Shown: positions 8,811 to 17,983 of the stretch, one piece after another
How positions within the stretch are numbered: the stretch's first letter is position 1
How the letters are laid out: every line of letters begins with the position of its first letter
NCBI GenBank assembly: GCA_963770245.1
Contig: CAVYOX010000017.1
Span: 1 to 64,000, forward strand
DNA: 64,000 nt
Origin: PALSA-270 sp963770245
GTDB lineage: Bacteria > Acidobacteriota > Terriglobia > Terriglobales > Acidobacteriaceae
Direction: 5' to 3'
Notes under the pieces: model-generated
The model's database searches: none
Told to the model about the DNA's origin: nothing
Seen by the model: only the letters and a program-made list of their open reading frames with translations
Program-made: the position numbers and the translations under genes

Positions 8811-10112
8811 ATGCTTGTGACCCTTACTTTGCGCGACATTATCGTTGACAACCGGGCTGGAAAGAGGCGCGGTAGCTACGCGGTATGTTCCGCACATCCA
8901 TGGGTTATCGACGCCGCGGTGCAGCGAGCGCTCGAAACCGGTTCGCTGCTGCACGTCGAATCCACGGCAAGCCAAGTGAACCAGTTCGGGGGCTATTCGG
9001 GAAAAACACCGCGGGAGTTCGCTGCACACATCTATACCGCGGCTCGGAGTGCTGGCTTGGCGCGCGACCGAGTGGTGCTCGGCGGAGACCACATCGGCCC
9101 CTTCCCTTGGCAGCAGGAGGCGGCGGAAAATGCCCTGGCCAAGGCATCGGCGCTGGTGCGCGATTGCGTGCAAGCAGGCTACTCGAAGATTCATTTTGAC
9201 GCGAGCATGCCCTGCGCCGACGACGGTAAGGGCATGCTGGACGATCACACCATCGCGGAGCGGGCTGCTTTGCTTTGCCAGGTCGCTGAAGAAGCTTCGC
9301 TGGCTCGCGGTCCCGTTGCTTCGCAGCCGCTTTACGTGATCGGGACTGACATTCCCGCTCCGGGCGGAGAATCTGGTTCCGGGGAGGCTCCCAAGGTCAC
9401 AACACCGAAAGCTGTCGGCGTCACGCTCGAGGTGGTCCGTGCGGCATTTGTGCGTCGCGGCCTTTCCGCCGCATGGGAGCGAGTGATTGGGCTGGTCGTT
9501 CAGCCGGGGGTGGAATTCAACGATCGTGTTGTTTTCGACTATGACCCGAGCAGAACCGAGGCTTTATCTGCTGCCCTGCCGCTTGAACCGATGGCATTCG
9601 AGGCTCATTCCACCGACTACCAGAGATGCGCGGCACTCGCGGCGCTGGTTGACAATCACTTCGCAATTTTGAAGGTTGGACCTTGGCTGACATTTGCTTT
9701 TCGAGAGGCTATTTTTGCCCTTGCCGCTATCGAGCGAGAGGTTTTCGGAGCACGGAAAGGCGCACGCCTCTCGGATGTGCGAGGGCAGATGGAACGCGCC
9801 ATGTTGCGGGATGGGTCTCACTGGCGTCAGTACTATCGGGGCGACGAACAGGAATTGGCCCTGTCTCGCGCCTATAGCTACAGCGACCGGTGCCGATACT
9901 ATTGGCAAGATGCGGGCGTCGAGAATGAAGTCCAGCAACTCATCAAGAATCTCAATGGCCTCCGATTACCCCCTGGGCTGGTCAGTCAATATTTGCCGAA
10001 GGAATACGATCGTCTGCGCTCCGGTGAAGTCGAGGCTCGCCCTACATCGCTGATTCAATCGCACCTTCGAGAGGTGCTAGTAGCCTATGCGGCAGCCTGC
10101 GGATTTAGCTGA
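8811..10112 (+). CDS. gatZ: D-tagatose-1,6-bisphosphate aldolase subunit GatZ/KbaZ-like, 433 aa
   Basis: Member of the GatZ/KbaZ/AgaZ family, usually described as the non-catalytic partner of class II tagatose-bisphosphate aldolase in galactitol and N-acetylgalactosamine breakdown. Family hallmarks are SYAVCSAHPWVIDAA near the N-terminus, the LHVESTASQVNQFGGYSG and VVLGGDHIGPFPW blocks, KIHFDASMPCADD, and a C-terminal YYWQDAGVENEVQQLIKNL. Length is normal (about 420-430). No catalytic GatY/KbaY subunit is visible in the window, so the aldolase partner is elsewhere or this protein acts differently. It opens the sugar locus and is followed by the APC permease. Confidence 0.88.
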   Translation: MLVTLTLRDIIVDNRAGKRRGSYAVCSAHPWVIDAAVQRALETGSLLHVESTASQVNQFGGYSGKTPREFAAHIYTAARSAGLARDRVVLGGDHIGPFPWQQEAAENALAKASALVRDCVQAGYSKIHFDASMPCADDGKGMLDDHTIAERAALLCQVAEEASLARGPVASQPLYVIGTDIPAPGGESGSGEAPKVTTPKAVGVTLEVVRAAFVRRGLSAAWERVIGLVVQPGVEFNDRVVFDYDPSRTEALSAALPLEPMAFEAHSTDYQRCAALAALVDNHFAILKVGPWLTFAFREAIFALAAIEREVFGARKGARLSDVRGQMERAMLRDGSHWRQYYRGDEQELALSRAYSYSDRCRYYWQDAGVENEVQQLIKNLNGLRLPPGLVSQYLPKEYDRLRSGEVEARPTSLIQSHLREVLVAYAAACGFS

Positions 10113-10260
10113 CCAGAGGAGCGAAAGAACAATCTGCCAGGGAATCAAGTCGCGACGGGCACGCGCTCTGCCAGTGGGAATTCCATCAGCGGGAATTCCA
10201 CGATGAACCGGCAAAGAGCACCGAATCGCCACCCAGCCAGGAACGGGGATTTTTGCTGAT

Positions 10261-11634
10261 ATGAGTGCTTCCGCCAATCCCGGCACTGAACCCGCCAATC
10301 TGACGCGGCTCAGTCGCTCACTCACCCTCTGGGATCTCATCCTCTACGGGGTCATCGTGATCCAGCCGGTAGCACCGATGTCCATCTTCGGTGTCTTGAG
10401 TGATCGGGCCCACGGGCACGTGGTCACGACGGTTCTGGTCGCGATGATTGCAATGCTCTTTACGGCGATCAGCTACGGCCGGATGGCGCGCGTTTATCCC
10501 AGCGCCGGGTCCGCCTTCACCTACGTGGGCAAGGAGATTAACCCCGCCTTGGGTTTCGTGACTGGCTGGAGCATGCTCATGGATTACATGCTGAACCCGA
10601 TCATTTGCACGATCTGGTGCAGTGAACAAGCGCATGTCTTCGCTCCCGGGTTGCCTTATTGGATGTGGGTGATTTTCTTCGTGCTGGTATTTACTGGACT
10701 GAACATTCAGGGCGTAGCAACTTCCGCGCGGATCAACTCAGGGCTGGCAGCTGCAATGGGCGTCGTGATCGCGATCTTCTTTGTGGTAGCAGCCCGTTAC
10801 ATCTTCGGCCATCCGCATGACCAGGCCGGGTTTTTTCTGCGCCCATTCTATGATCCGAATCTCTGGAATACGAAGGCGGCGCTGAGCGGGACTTCAATCG
10901 CCGTGCTCACCTATATTGGCTTTGACGGCATCTCCACACTTTCGGAGGAAGCAGAAAATCCCCGTCGCAACATTCTGCTGGCAACCGTTCTCACCTGTCT
11001 TGTAATCGGGATTCTGTCCGCGGCCGAAGTGTATGCCGCCCAATTGATCTGGCCTGCCTCGCAACCCTTCCCGGAAATCGACACCGCTTTCGTTCACATT
11101 GCCGGCCGAGCATGGAAGCCCATGTTTGCCATCCTTGGGGTCACGCTTCTGATAGCTAACTTCGGCAGCGGCATGGGAGCGCAGATCGGCGCCGCCCGAC
11201 TGTTGTTTGGCATGGGGCGCAGCAATGCGCTTCCGAGAAGATTTTTTGGAGTCGTCGACAGCAGGCATCATGTGCCGCGCAACAGCGTTTTATTCCTCGG
11301 GGGGACGACGTTGATCGGCGCCTTCGTCATGAGCTATGGGCTGGGAGCTGAGATGCTGAACTTCGGGGCGCTGATTGCTTTCATGGGGGTCAATGCCGCC
11401 GCCTTTATCCACTATTACGCCCGCAACCCCGTGAAGAAGTGGGGGAATCTCCTGCCGCCGGTTCTGGGATTCATTGTCTGTCTCCTGCTCTGGCTCAATT
11501 TGAGCGGACCCGCCAAATTTGTAGGGAGCATCTGGATGGCAGTCGGGATTGCGTTCGGCGCCTGGAAGACACGGGGCTTCCGCGGAGATCTGGTGAACTT
11601 TGATTCTCCCAACGACGAGTCGCTCCAGGAGTAA
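10261..11634 (+). CDS. APC-superfamily amino acid/amine permease, 457 aa
   Basis: Inner-membrane secondary transporter with about 12 predicted helices. The N-terminal LTLWDLILYGVIVIQPVAPM and the YPSAGSAFTYVGKEINPALG segment are typical of the amino acid-polyamine-organocation superfamily. The helix containing LSGTSIAVLTYIGFDGISTL and the following EEAENPRRNI loop match the conserved mid-protein signature. It lies 148 bases after gatZ on the same strand. In a hexosamine locus it might import an amino acid or amino-sugar-like substrate, but that is inference. Two copies of GGGAATTCCA precede the gene (10176-10200). Confidence 0.85.
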   Translation: MSASANPGTEPANLTRLSRSLTLWDLILYGVIVIQPVAPMSIFGVLSDRAHGHVVTTVLVAMIAMLFTAISYGRMARVYPSAGSAFTYVGKEINPALGFVTGWSMLMDYMLNPIICTIWCSEQAHVFAPGLPYWMWVIFFVLVFTGLNIQGVATSARINSGLAAAMGVVIAIFFVVAARYIFGHPHDQAGFFLRPFYDPNLWNTKAALSGTSIAVLTYIGFDGISTLSEEAENPRRNILLATVLTCLVIGILSAAEVYAAQLIWPASQPFPEIDTAFVHIAGRAWKPMFAILGVTLLIANFGSGMGAQIGAARLLFGMGRSNALPRRFFGVVDSRHHVPRNSVLFLGGTTLIGAFVMSYGLGAEMLNFGALIAFMGVNAAAFIHYYARNPVKKWGNLLPPVLGFIVCLLLWLNLSGPAKFVGSIWMAVGIAFGAWKTRGFRGDLVNFDSPNDESLQE

Positions 11635-11958
11635 GCCAATAACAGCGGAACGGGACGAGGGTTACGCTCCCTAGTCGGTAGCTCCTGTGTCGGGATGATG
11701 CCACCCGACGTCTCGCTCGTCGCCTTCTGCGCTCCCGATTGGGAACCATTGCTCGAGAACAGTTCGCCATGTCGGGGCCCTGGACAACCTCTCGCGACTA
11801 TCGGCCTTCCGACATCGGGCCCCTTCTTCTGTGCCGCAGATCGGGACAATCAGGAAAAATCGCTTGACAAGGACCGGCCTCGAAAGTAAAAGTAATCGAA
11901 ACTAATAGTAATCGTTCGTAACCAAGCTGTTCATAGCTGACTTTACAAGGAGCCTGTC
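11635..11958. other. upstream region of the TonB-dependent receptor
   Basis: 324 bases without a gene. The 3' half holds the promoter and inverted repeat described at 11864-11919. AAGGAG precedes the receptor ATG. Confidence 0.6.
11864..11919 (+). promoter_or_regulatory. sigma70-type promoter with DeoR-type operator
   Basis: TTGACA (11864-11869), a 17-base spacer and TAAAAG (11887-11892) form a -35/-10 pair. Directly after it lies an inverted repeat: TCGAA at 11896-11900 and TTCGT at 11915-11919, separated by 14 bases that include TAATAG. The same arrangement recurs at 16533-16556 and 20375-20398. Repression by the DeoR protein encoded at 15600-16385 is inferred from shared position and context. 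Confidence 0.65.
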
Positions 11959-14900
11959 ATGTCATCGCCAAAGCGACGGTTTACGGGGGTCCTGGTGCTT
12001 GTCTTCTTCGCGCTGTGCCCTGCGTTACGAACCGCTTGGGGGCAGAAGGACGCGGGCAGCATCTCTGGAGTCGTTCATGACCCAGCGGGGGCAGTGGTTG
12101 CGAACGCAAAGATCGTAGTTGCGGATCTGGAACATGGCCAGACCTTTCAAACCACCACGGACAAAGTGGGCGAATACGTCGTCACTCCACTCCGCGTGGG
12201 GACGTACACCGTCACCGTGGAACTGACCGGATTCAAGAAAACCGAGTCCAGCCCGATCAGTCTGGACGTACAGCAGCGCGCGGTCGTGGACATCACTCTA
12301 CAAGTTGGACGGGTAACCGAAACTGTAACGGTAAACACATCTGCCCCTTTGCTCGAAACCGAGACCTCAGAGTTAGGACAGGTCGTGGACAGCCAGCGCG
12401 CGGCAAATCTACCGCTCAACGGCCGCAATTTTGCTCAATTGGCTCTGCTCAGTGCCGGTACAGAACCGAGTGAGCCTGGGGCGCGTGACGAGAAGAGTTT
12501 TGGCTTTAGTTCCAACGGGGCCCGCTCTCTGCAAAACAATTTCCTCCTCGATGGAGTTGACAACAATTCCAACCTCCCCGATCTGTTGAATGAGACAAAC
12601 TTCGTCATTCAGCCGCCGGTTGACGCACTGCAGGAATTCAAGGTTGAGACCAATGCCTATAGCGCGGAATTCGGCCGGGGGAATGGGGCCATTCTCAACG
12701 CAGTGATCAAGTCCGGAGCCAACGAGCTACACGGATCCACGTGGGAGTTCTTCCGCAACGACAAGCTGGACGCGCGGAATTACTTCGACGATCCCACCAA
12801 GCCCACTCCACCCTACAAACAGAATCAGTTCGGAGGGACATTTGGAGGACCGGTCTACATTCCGGGCGTCTATAACGGTCACAACCGTACGTTCTTCTTT
12901 GTGGATTACGAGGGGTTGCGCATCCGTCAAGCCCAGACCCAAAGCGCCTTTGTTCCTCCCACAGCGTGGCGGGCGGGCGACTTCTCGAGCCTGATCGACT
13001 ACACAACGCCGACGGGCGTCGATTGCAACGGCGTCGCGACTTACGCTGGCGAAATCTTCGATACCCGGGCGACCCAGGCCAGTGCGTCCTCTCCGACCGG
13101 TTTGTGCGGGGTGCCTTTTGGCTATGACAACTCCGGCCAGCCAACCAATATTATTCCGTCGAGTCCCGCGGTTCCCGGCGGAGGATCTCTCGATCCGTTG
13201 GCAGTTAAGCTTGCGGCACTGTACCCAGCCCCCAATGTTGCCAACAACCCAAGCATCAACTATCTGGCCAATCCGGTTCTTTCGGAGACCAGAAATAACT
13301 TCGATGTGCGGGTGGACGAGAAGGTTTCGGATTTCGACAGCACGTTTTTCCGCTTCAGCTTCGAGAACCAGCCCAGCAGCATTCCCGGAACGTTCGGAGG
13401 TTTGGCGGACGGCGGCGGATTCTTCAGCGGGATCGAGGATAATTCGTATCGCAGCTTCGCGACAAGCTGGACTCATATTTTCACTCCCCGACTGGTCAAC
13501 GAGTTTCGTCTGGGCTACAACCGCATCAACTCGCAGCGCTTCCAGCTGAACTCCGATACCAATGTTTCGGCGGAGATAGGATTTCCCGGCGTGCCTTTTG
13601 CACCCGGCATCGGAGGATTGCCTCAGCTGACTTTCAATGATGTCGCTACGCTCGGGAGCCCCACCTTCCTACCGTCGAAAGAGCTGCAGAACTCTTACGT
13701 TCTATCGGAAAACCTGATCTGGGCCAGGGGACGACACACCGCCAAGTTCGGAACGGAAATCCGGCGCGAGGAATTCACCATCTTCCAGCCGGCGTCGCCG
13801 CGCGGGAACCTGTCTTTTAGCAGCACGTTAACGGACAACCCCGCGGACCCGGGAACGGGAGGTACCGGCTTCGCCTCCTTCATGGCCGGTCTTACGGACG
13901 GCGGAGACATTAACAATCTGCACAACGTGGACTACTTCCGCTGGACTTATGCGGGTTACGCGCAGGATGACTGGAGAGTCACGACCAAGCTCACCCTGAA
14001 CCTCGGCCTGCGATACGAGCTATTTATGCCGGTCACAGAGCGCAACAACGAGCTGGGTAACTTCGATCTCTCTGATCCCAGCACCCCGACCATCTTCGTT
14101 CCGAAAGGGGTCAACGCTCAACTGACGCCTACCATCGCCTCCGAGGTGCAGGTCAGCGCTACCGGAAGTCCGAGCCTGATCAATGTTGACAAGAATAACT
14201 TTGCCCCGCGAATTGGCTTGGCTTATCAGCTGACGCAGAAGACTGTGGTGCGAAGCGGCTACGGAATCTTCTACGGCGGGCAGGAAAACGGGCCTTACTC
14301 CAATCCCAGCCCGGGCTTCAATCCCCCATTTTTCGTGACCCAGTCTTTCACCGTGCCTTGCGGCGCGGCTTCTGCGAACCCCGCGGTCGAGGACTGCTCG
14401 ACTACAGGGTTGTCTCACCTCTCGAGTGGTTTTCCGTTGAACTCTCTGGTCGACCCGAACACGCCTACTTTCTTCTCCGTGGATAAGAACCTGGAAACTC
14501 CCTACATGCAGCAGTGGCATCTGGGAGTGGAAAGAGAGCTGCCGGGCAATAGCGTCTTTGAAATCACCTATGCTGGTTCCAAAGGAAACAAGCTGTATAT
14601 CTTTCTAAACGGGAACCAGGCCGCGCCTAGCGCCGACCCGAATGCTCCCCTGGCGCCACGGCGTCCAGTACCCACGATTGACACCGGAATTGACTGGTTT
14701 CGTTCTGCCGGAGCATCCAGCTACAACTCCCTGCAGACCCGACTGGAAAAGCGCTTCGCCCACGGCCTGCAATTCCTGGCTTCGTACACGTGGGCTCATT
14801 CGCTGGATAACGCCTCGAACGCAAATCTCGGGCCAACGCAGAATAACAGCGACTTCCGGTACTTCAAGGATCCCCAGGCGGAGTACGGCAATTCAGATTT

Positions 14901-15480
14901 CGATATCCGGCAGCGTTTCACCGGCAGCTTTTTGTATGAACTGCCCATCGGCCACGGGAAGGCATTCCTCGGGAACGCAGCCGGCGTTGCTGAGCAAATA
15001 GCCGGAGGCTGGCAGATCGCCAGCATCATCAGTCTGTCGACCGGCAACTACTTCACCGCCCTCGACGCAAACGGAAACTTTGCCAATTCCGATGGCGGAG
15101 CTGGGGGAGTGTCTCAGCGTCCGGATCAAATCGGCAATCCCAACTCGCGCCCCTGCGTGCCGGGAACGGAATTCAACACCTGCGCCTTCGTGGATCCGCC
15201 ACTCGGCTCCTTCGGGAGCGCTGGGCGGAATACCATCTTAGGCCCCGGTTATCGCACTTGGGATTTCTCGCTATTTAAGACTTTCAAAACCTCAGAAAGA
15301 ACCAACTTGGAGTTTCGCGGAGAGTTCTTTAACGTGCTCAATCACACAAACTTTCTCTTTGCCAAGACCGGTCCGCAAAACCCGAACAATTCGACGATTC
15401 TGGGGACGGCGCAATTCGGGTTCTTTACGGCGGCGCGCGATCCTCGCCAGATTCAGCTCGCGCTGAAGTTCAGTTTTTGA
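11959..15480 (+). CDS. Oar-like TonB-dependent receptor with carboxypeptidase-regulatory domain, 1173 aa
   Basis: Large outer-membrane protein. Residues 1-29 are a signal peptide ending near RTAWGQ. A carboxypeptidase-regulatory-like beta domain follows (GSISGVVHDPAGAVVANAKI, about 32-115), then a plug (LPLNGRNFAQLALLSAGTEP, about 150-290) and a long barrel that ends in LALKFSF with the terminal Phe expected for BAM insertion. Oar-like receptors are strongly expanded in Acidobacteriota and import glycans, peptides or chelates. Its promoter carries the same inverted repeat as the amidohydrolase and kinase/glycosidase promoters, so it is probably the uptake component of this sugar locus. Confidence 0.9.
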   Translation: MSSPKRRFTGVLVLVFFALCPALRTAWGQKDAGSISGVVHDPAGAVVANAKIVVADLEHGQTFQTTTDKVGEYVVTPLRVGTYTVTVELTGFKKTESSPISLDVQQRAVVDITLQVGRVTETVTVNTSAPLLETETSELGQVVDSQRAANLPLNGRNFAQLALLSAGTEPSEPGARDEKSFGFSSNGARSLQNNFLLDGVDNNSNLPDLLNETNFVIQPPVDALQEFKVETNAYSAEFGRGNGAILNAVIKSGANELHGSTWEFFRNDKLDARNYFDDPTKPTPPYKQNQFGGTFGGPVYIPGVYNGHNRTFFFVDYEGLRIRQAQTQSAFVPPTAWRAGDFSSLIDYTTPTGVDCNGVATYAGEIFDTRATQASASSPTGLCGVPFGYDNSGQPTNIIPSSPAVPGGGSLDPLAVKLAALYPAPNVANNPSINYLANPVLSETRNNFDVRVDEKVSDFDSTFFRFSFENQPSSIPGTFGGLADGGGFFSGIEDNSYRSFATSWTHIFTPRLVNEFRLGYNRINSQRFQLNSDTNVSAEIGFPGVPFAPGIGGLPQLTFNDVATLGSPTFLPSKELQNSYVLSENLIWARGRHTAKFGTEIRREEFTIFQPASPRGNLSFSSTLTDNPADPGTGGTGFASFMAGLTDGGDINNLHNVDYFRWTYAGYAQDDWRVTTKLTLNLGLRYELFMPVTERNNELGNFDLSDPSTPTIFVPKGVNAQLTPTIASEVQVSATGSPSLINVDKNNFAPRIGLAYQLTQKTVVRSGYGIFYGGQENGPYSNPSPGFNPPFFVTQSFTVPCGAASANPAVEDCSTTGLSHLSSGFPLNSLVDPNTPTFFSVDKNLETPYMQQWHLGVERELPGNSVFEITYAGSKGNKLYIFLNGNQAAPSADPNAPLAPRRPVPTIDTGIDWFRSAGASSYNSLQTRLEKRFAHGLQFLASYTWAHSLDNASNANLGPTQNNSDFRYFKDPQAEYGNSDFDIRQRFTGSFLYELPIGHGKAFLGNAAGVAEQIAGGWQIASIISLSTGNYFTALDANGNFANSDGGAGGVSQRPDQIGNPNSRPCVPGTEFNTCAFVDPPLGSFGSAGRNTILGPGYRTWDFSLFKTFKTSERTNLEFRGEFFNVLNHTNFLFAKTGPQNPNNSTILGTAQFGFFTAARDPRQIQLALKFSF

Positions 15481-15599
15481 TTGCGTTAGGAGCAAAACTG
15501 GTCGGCGACAGACGACTCGTTTTCGGTAACTGTGTAGTCGATTAGGGAGGGTCCCTCGGAGTCGAAGCGTGCCTGAATAGCTTTACAGCCGTCGCACGT

Positions 15600-16385
15600 C
15601 TAGACGAGGAGAACGTCGATACCGGTCTTTTCCAAAGCGCGCAAGTCTGACTTACTGATGCCCCGGTCCGTGATCAACTGATGGATGGCAGCCGGGGGAG
15701 CGATCAGAGAGAGACTTCTGCGGCCAAATTTGCTCGAGTCGCAGGTGGCGACGGTGCGCTTGGAAACCTCGAGCATGACGCGGTTCACCTTGGCTTCGAG
15801 AAGGTTGGGCGTGCTCAGGCCGAACTGAACATCGAACCCGTCCACGCCGATAAACAAGATGTCTGCACTGAGGCGCCGTAGGGTATCTTCGGCGATCGGA
15901 CCGACCAGAGAAAAGGAATTCTTGCGAACTGTGCCGCCGGTGAGTAGGACCTCGACGGAGGAACCGGCCAGCTCAGCTGCGATATTGACGGCATTGGTTA
16001 TGATGGTCAGATTCCTAAAGTGCTGCAGAGCACGCGCGATCAGGGTCGTTGTGGTTCCTGAATCCAGGATGATTACTTGCCCTTCCGATACCAGGCGTGC
16101 AGCCGCGGCGGCTATGGCAAGCTTCTCTTTCCGGTGAAGTTTTTCTTTCTCGCGCAGCGTGGGGTCATCGAGGACACCTTCGCGCGCAGGAAGTGCGCCG
16201 CCATGGGTGCGGTGAATCTGGCCATGGGCGTGCAGTGCCTCCAGGTCCTTACGAATGGTGACTTGCGAGGTTTTGAATTTTCTCGCTAAATCGGTGACCA
16301 GAACCCGGCCGTCCCGCTGCAAAATATCAAGGATGGAGCGCCGTCGTTCCTCGTTCAGCAAATTGGTTGCCGCCTTAGGGTGCAT
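15600..16385 (-). CDS. agaR: DeoR/GlpR-family transcriptional regulator, AgaR-like, 261 aa
   Basis: Cytoplasmic repressor with an N-terminal winged helix-turn-helix (RRSILDILQRDGRVLVTDLA then TSQVTIRKDLEALHAHGQIH, about residues 14-60) and a C-terminal sugar-phosphate sensor domain. That domain shows the conserved ILDSGTTTTLIARAL, LLTGGTVRKNSFSLVGP and IGVDGFDVQFGLSTPN blocks. DeoR proteins release DNA on binding a phosphorylated sugar. Its neighbours (AgaS-like isomerase, PfkB kinase, GatZ) point to a galactosamine- or tagatose-phosphate effector, so the symbol is a context-based guess. The gene is divergent from the amidohydrolase, and the operator at 16533-16556 lies about 150 bases upstream, allowing autoregulation. 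Confidence 0.85.
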   Translation of the reverse strand: MHPKAATNLLNEERRRSILDILQRDGRVLVTDLARKFKTSQVTIRKDLEALHAHGQIHRTHGGALPAREGVLDDPTLREKEKLHRKEKLAIAAAAARLVSEGQVIILDSGTTTTLIARALQHFRNLTIITNAVNIAAELAGSSVEVLLTGGTVRKNSFSLVGPIAEDTLRRLSADILFIGVDGFDVQFGLSTPNLLEAKVNRVMLEVSKRTVATCDSSKFGRRSLSLIAPPAAIHQLITDRGISKSDLRALEKTGIDVLLV

Positions 16386-16516
16386 GCCCAGTCGTCAGCT
16401 TCTCGAGAATCCAAGACTGTTCTTTGTATAACGAGCGTGTTCTTGCTGTCTATCGGCAAAGTCAGGCCTGGCCATCGGAAAGAACGAAGTCGGGATCCGT
16501 CCTCGCCACTTTTTGC

Positions 16517-16556
16517 TTGACGCCGGCGAGGAACGAAAGTAATAGTATACATTCGT
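16517..16556 (+). promoter_or_regulatory. promoter with DeoR-type operator upstream of the amidohydrolase
   Basis: TTGACG (16517-16522), a 17-base spacer and TAATAG (16540-16545). The inverted repeat ACGAA (16533-16537) / TTCGT (16552-16556) with a 14-base spacer straddles the -10 box. Half-sites and spacing match the sites at 11896-11919 and 20375-20398. The rest of the 342-base gap (16386-16727) shows no gene. Confidence 0.65.
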
Positions 16557-16727
16557 AAGCTTTCGAAGGCTCGAAGGTCGCGGCTGTCGAAAAAAGCGTC
16601 TCGCAAGCGTCTGCGGGAGCGGGGAATCGAGGTTGGGAAGGCAGCTTCTGGGCTGGGTTTTAGCACCAGGGCGGCCCTGTGGTCAACTTGACGAACCGAC
16701 TGGCGTACCCGAAAGTGAAGGCTGCAT

Positions 16728-17936
16728 TTGTTGTCACCTGGGAAAAACCGGCGCGTGTTCCCAAGCTGGGCAATCCTGCTTATGCTCGCCGTCACCTGCG
16801 GCGTAGCGCAGCAGGCGAGCACACCGCCGGCAACCTCCGGTAACGGGCAGATTGGCTATCGCGCCGCGGAAAACGCCGATAAGAACAAGACGCTCCTACT
16901 GAAAGACTTCCAGCCGCAGTCGATGCTGCACGCTTCCTCCCACCAAGTGCCGCGGGCAAAGTTCTATGTGATCGATGTTCACAATCACGTGAACGACGCG
17001 CGCGGGATTGACGAGCATATGGATCCGCAGCGCGTGGTCCAGGTCCTGGACAACACGAACGTCCGCACGGTCGTCATCCTCACCGGAATGTGGGGCGAGA
17101 AACTACAGAGAGTCATCGATGAGATGGTAAAGCCGTTTCCTGGACGATTCATGGTTTTCACTGAAATGGATTGGAGCCGGATCGACGACGCGAACTTCAG
17201 CCAGGAAATGGTCGCGCAACTCGACGACGCAGTCGTGCGCGGGGCCCGGGGCCTAAAGTTTCTCAAAGACCTGGGATTGGGCGTGCGTGGCAAGGATGGA
17301 AGATTGATCGCCGTGGATGACTCACGTCTCGATCCCGTCTGGGAAGAATGCGGACGGCTGGGAATACCGGTATCGATGCACACCAGCGATCCGGAAGCAT
17401 TTTTTCATCCCGTGGACTCCCACAATGAGCGCTATGAAGAACTTACGGAGCATCCTGACTGGAGCTTCTACGGTCCCGAGTTTCCGAGCAAGGAGTCTCT
17501 TCTAGCCGCCCGTGATCGGGTCTTTGCCCGGCATCCGCACACAATGTTTGTCGCCTTGCACATGGCGAACTGGCCCGAAAACCTCGATTACGTTTCGCAC
17601 TTGCTCGATACTTATCCGAACGTCATGGTCGAGTTTGGAGCGCGCGAGGCCGAATTAGGCCGGCAGCCCCGTCGAGCACGGGAGTTCTTCCTGCGCTATC
17701 AGGACCGAATCATGTTTGGTACAGATAACGAGATGGCGGAAGAGATGTACCGTAATCATTTCCGCTGGCTGGAAACTGGAGACGAGTACTTTGATTACTG
17801 GGGCTACCCCGGCCAAGGCCGATGGAAGATTTACGGTTTGAACCTTCCAGATACGGTGCTCGAAAAGATCTATCACAAGAACGCAGAACGGATGTTCGCG
17901 CAATTCAAAGGCGCGGGCCTGGCCAAGGCGCATTGA
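16728..17936 (+). CDS. secreted amidohydrolase (Amidohydro_2 type), about 402 aa
   Basis: TIM-barrel metal hydrolase of the amidohydrolase-2 family, which includes decarboxylases and lactone/amide hydrolases. The metal-site motif DVHNHVN lies near residue 85; further candidates are IPVSMHTSDPEAFF, MFVALHMANW and the late MFGTDNEM Asp. The open start is TTG (16728 or 16731), giving a hydrophobic export signal (FPSWAILLMLAVTCGVAQQ), so the enzyme acts outside the cytoplasm; it is therefore not the usual cytoplasmic N-acetylhexosamine-6-phosphate deacetylase. It precedes the isomerase by 47 bases and has its own operator-bearing promoter. The substrate is unknown. Confidence 0.78.
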   Translation: MLSPGKNRRVFPSWAILLMLAVTCGVAQQASTPPATSGNGQIGYRAAENADKNKTLLLKDFQPQSMLHASSHQVPRAKFYVIDVHNHVNDARGIDEHMDPQRVVQVLDNTNVRTVVILTGMWGEKLQRVIDEMVKPFPGRFMVFTEMDWSRIDDANFSQEMVAQLDDAVVRGARGLKFLKDLGLGVRGKDGRLIAVDDSRLDPVWEECGRLGIPVSMHTSDPEAFFHPVDSHNERYEELTEHPDWSFYGPEFPSKESLLAARDRVFARHPHTMFVALHMANWPENLDYVSHLLDTYPNVMVEFGAREAELGRQPRRAREFFLRYQDRIMFGTDNEMAEEMYRNHFRWLETGDEYFDYWGYPGQGRWKIYGLNLPDTVLEKIYHKNAERMFAQFKGAGLAKAH

Positions 17937-17983
17937 GTTGGCAAGTTCTAAACGGGAGAAGCACTTTCCCGCCAAGGACAACG

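Noticed and set aside
10176..10200. Two GGGAATTCCA palindromes before the APC permease
   Set aside because: Each is only 8-10 bases, can occur by chance, and there is no matching site elsewhere in the locus.
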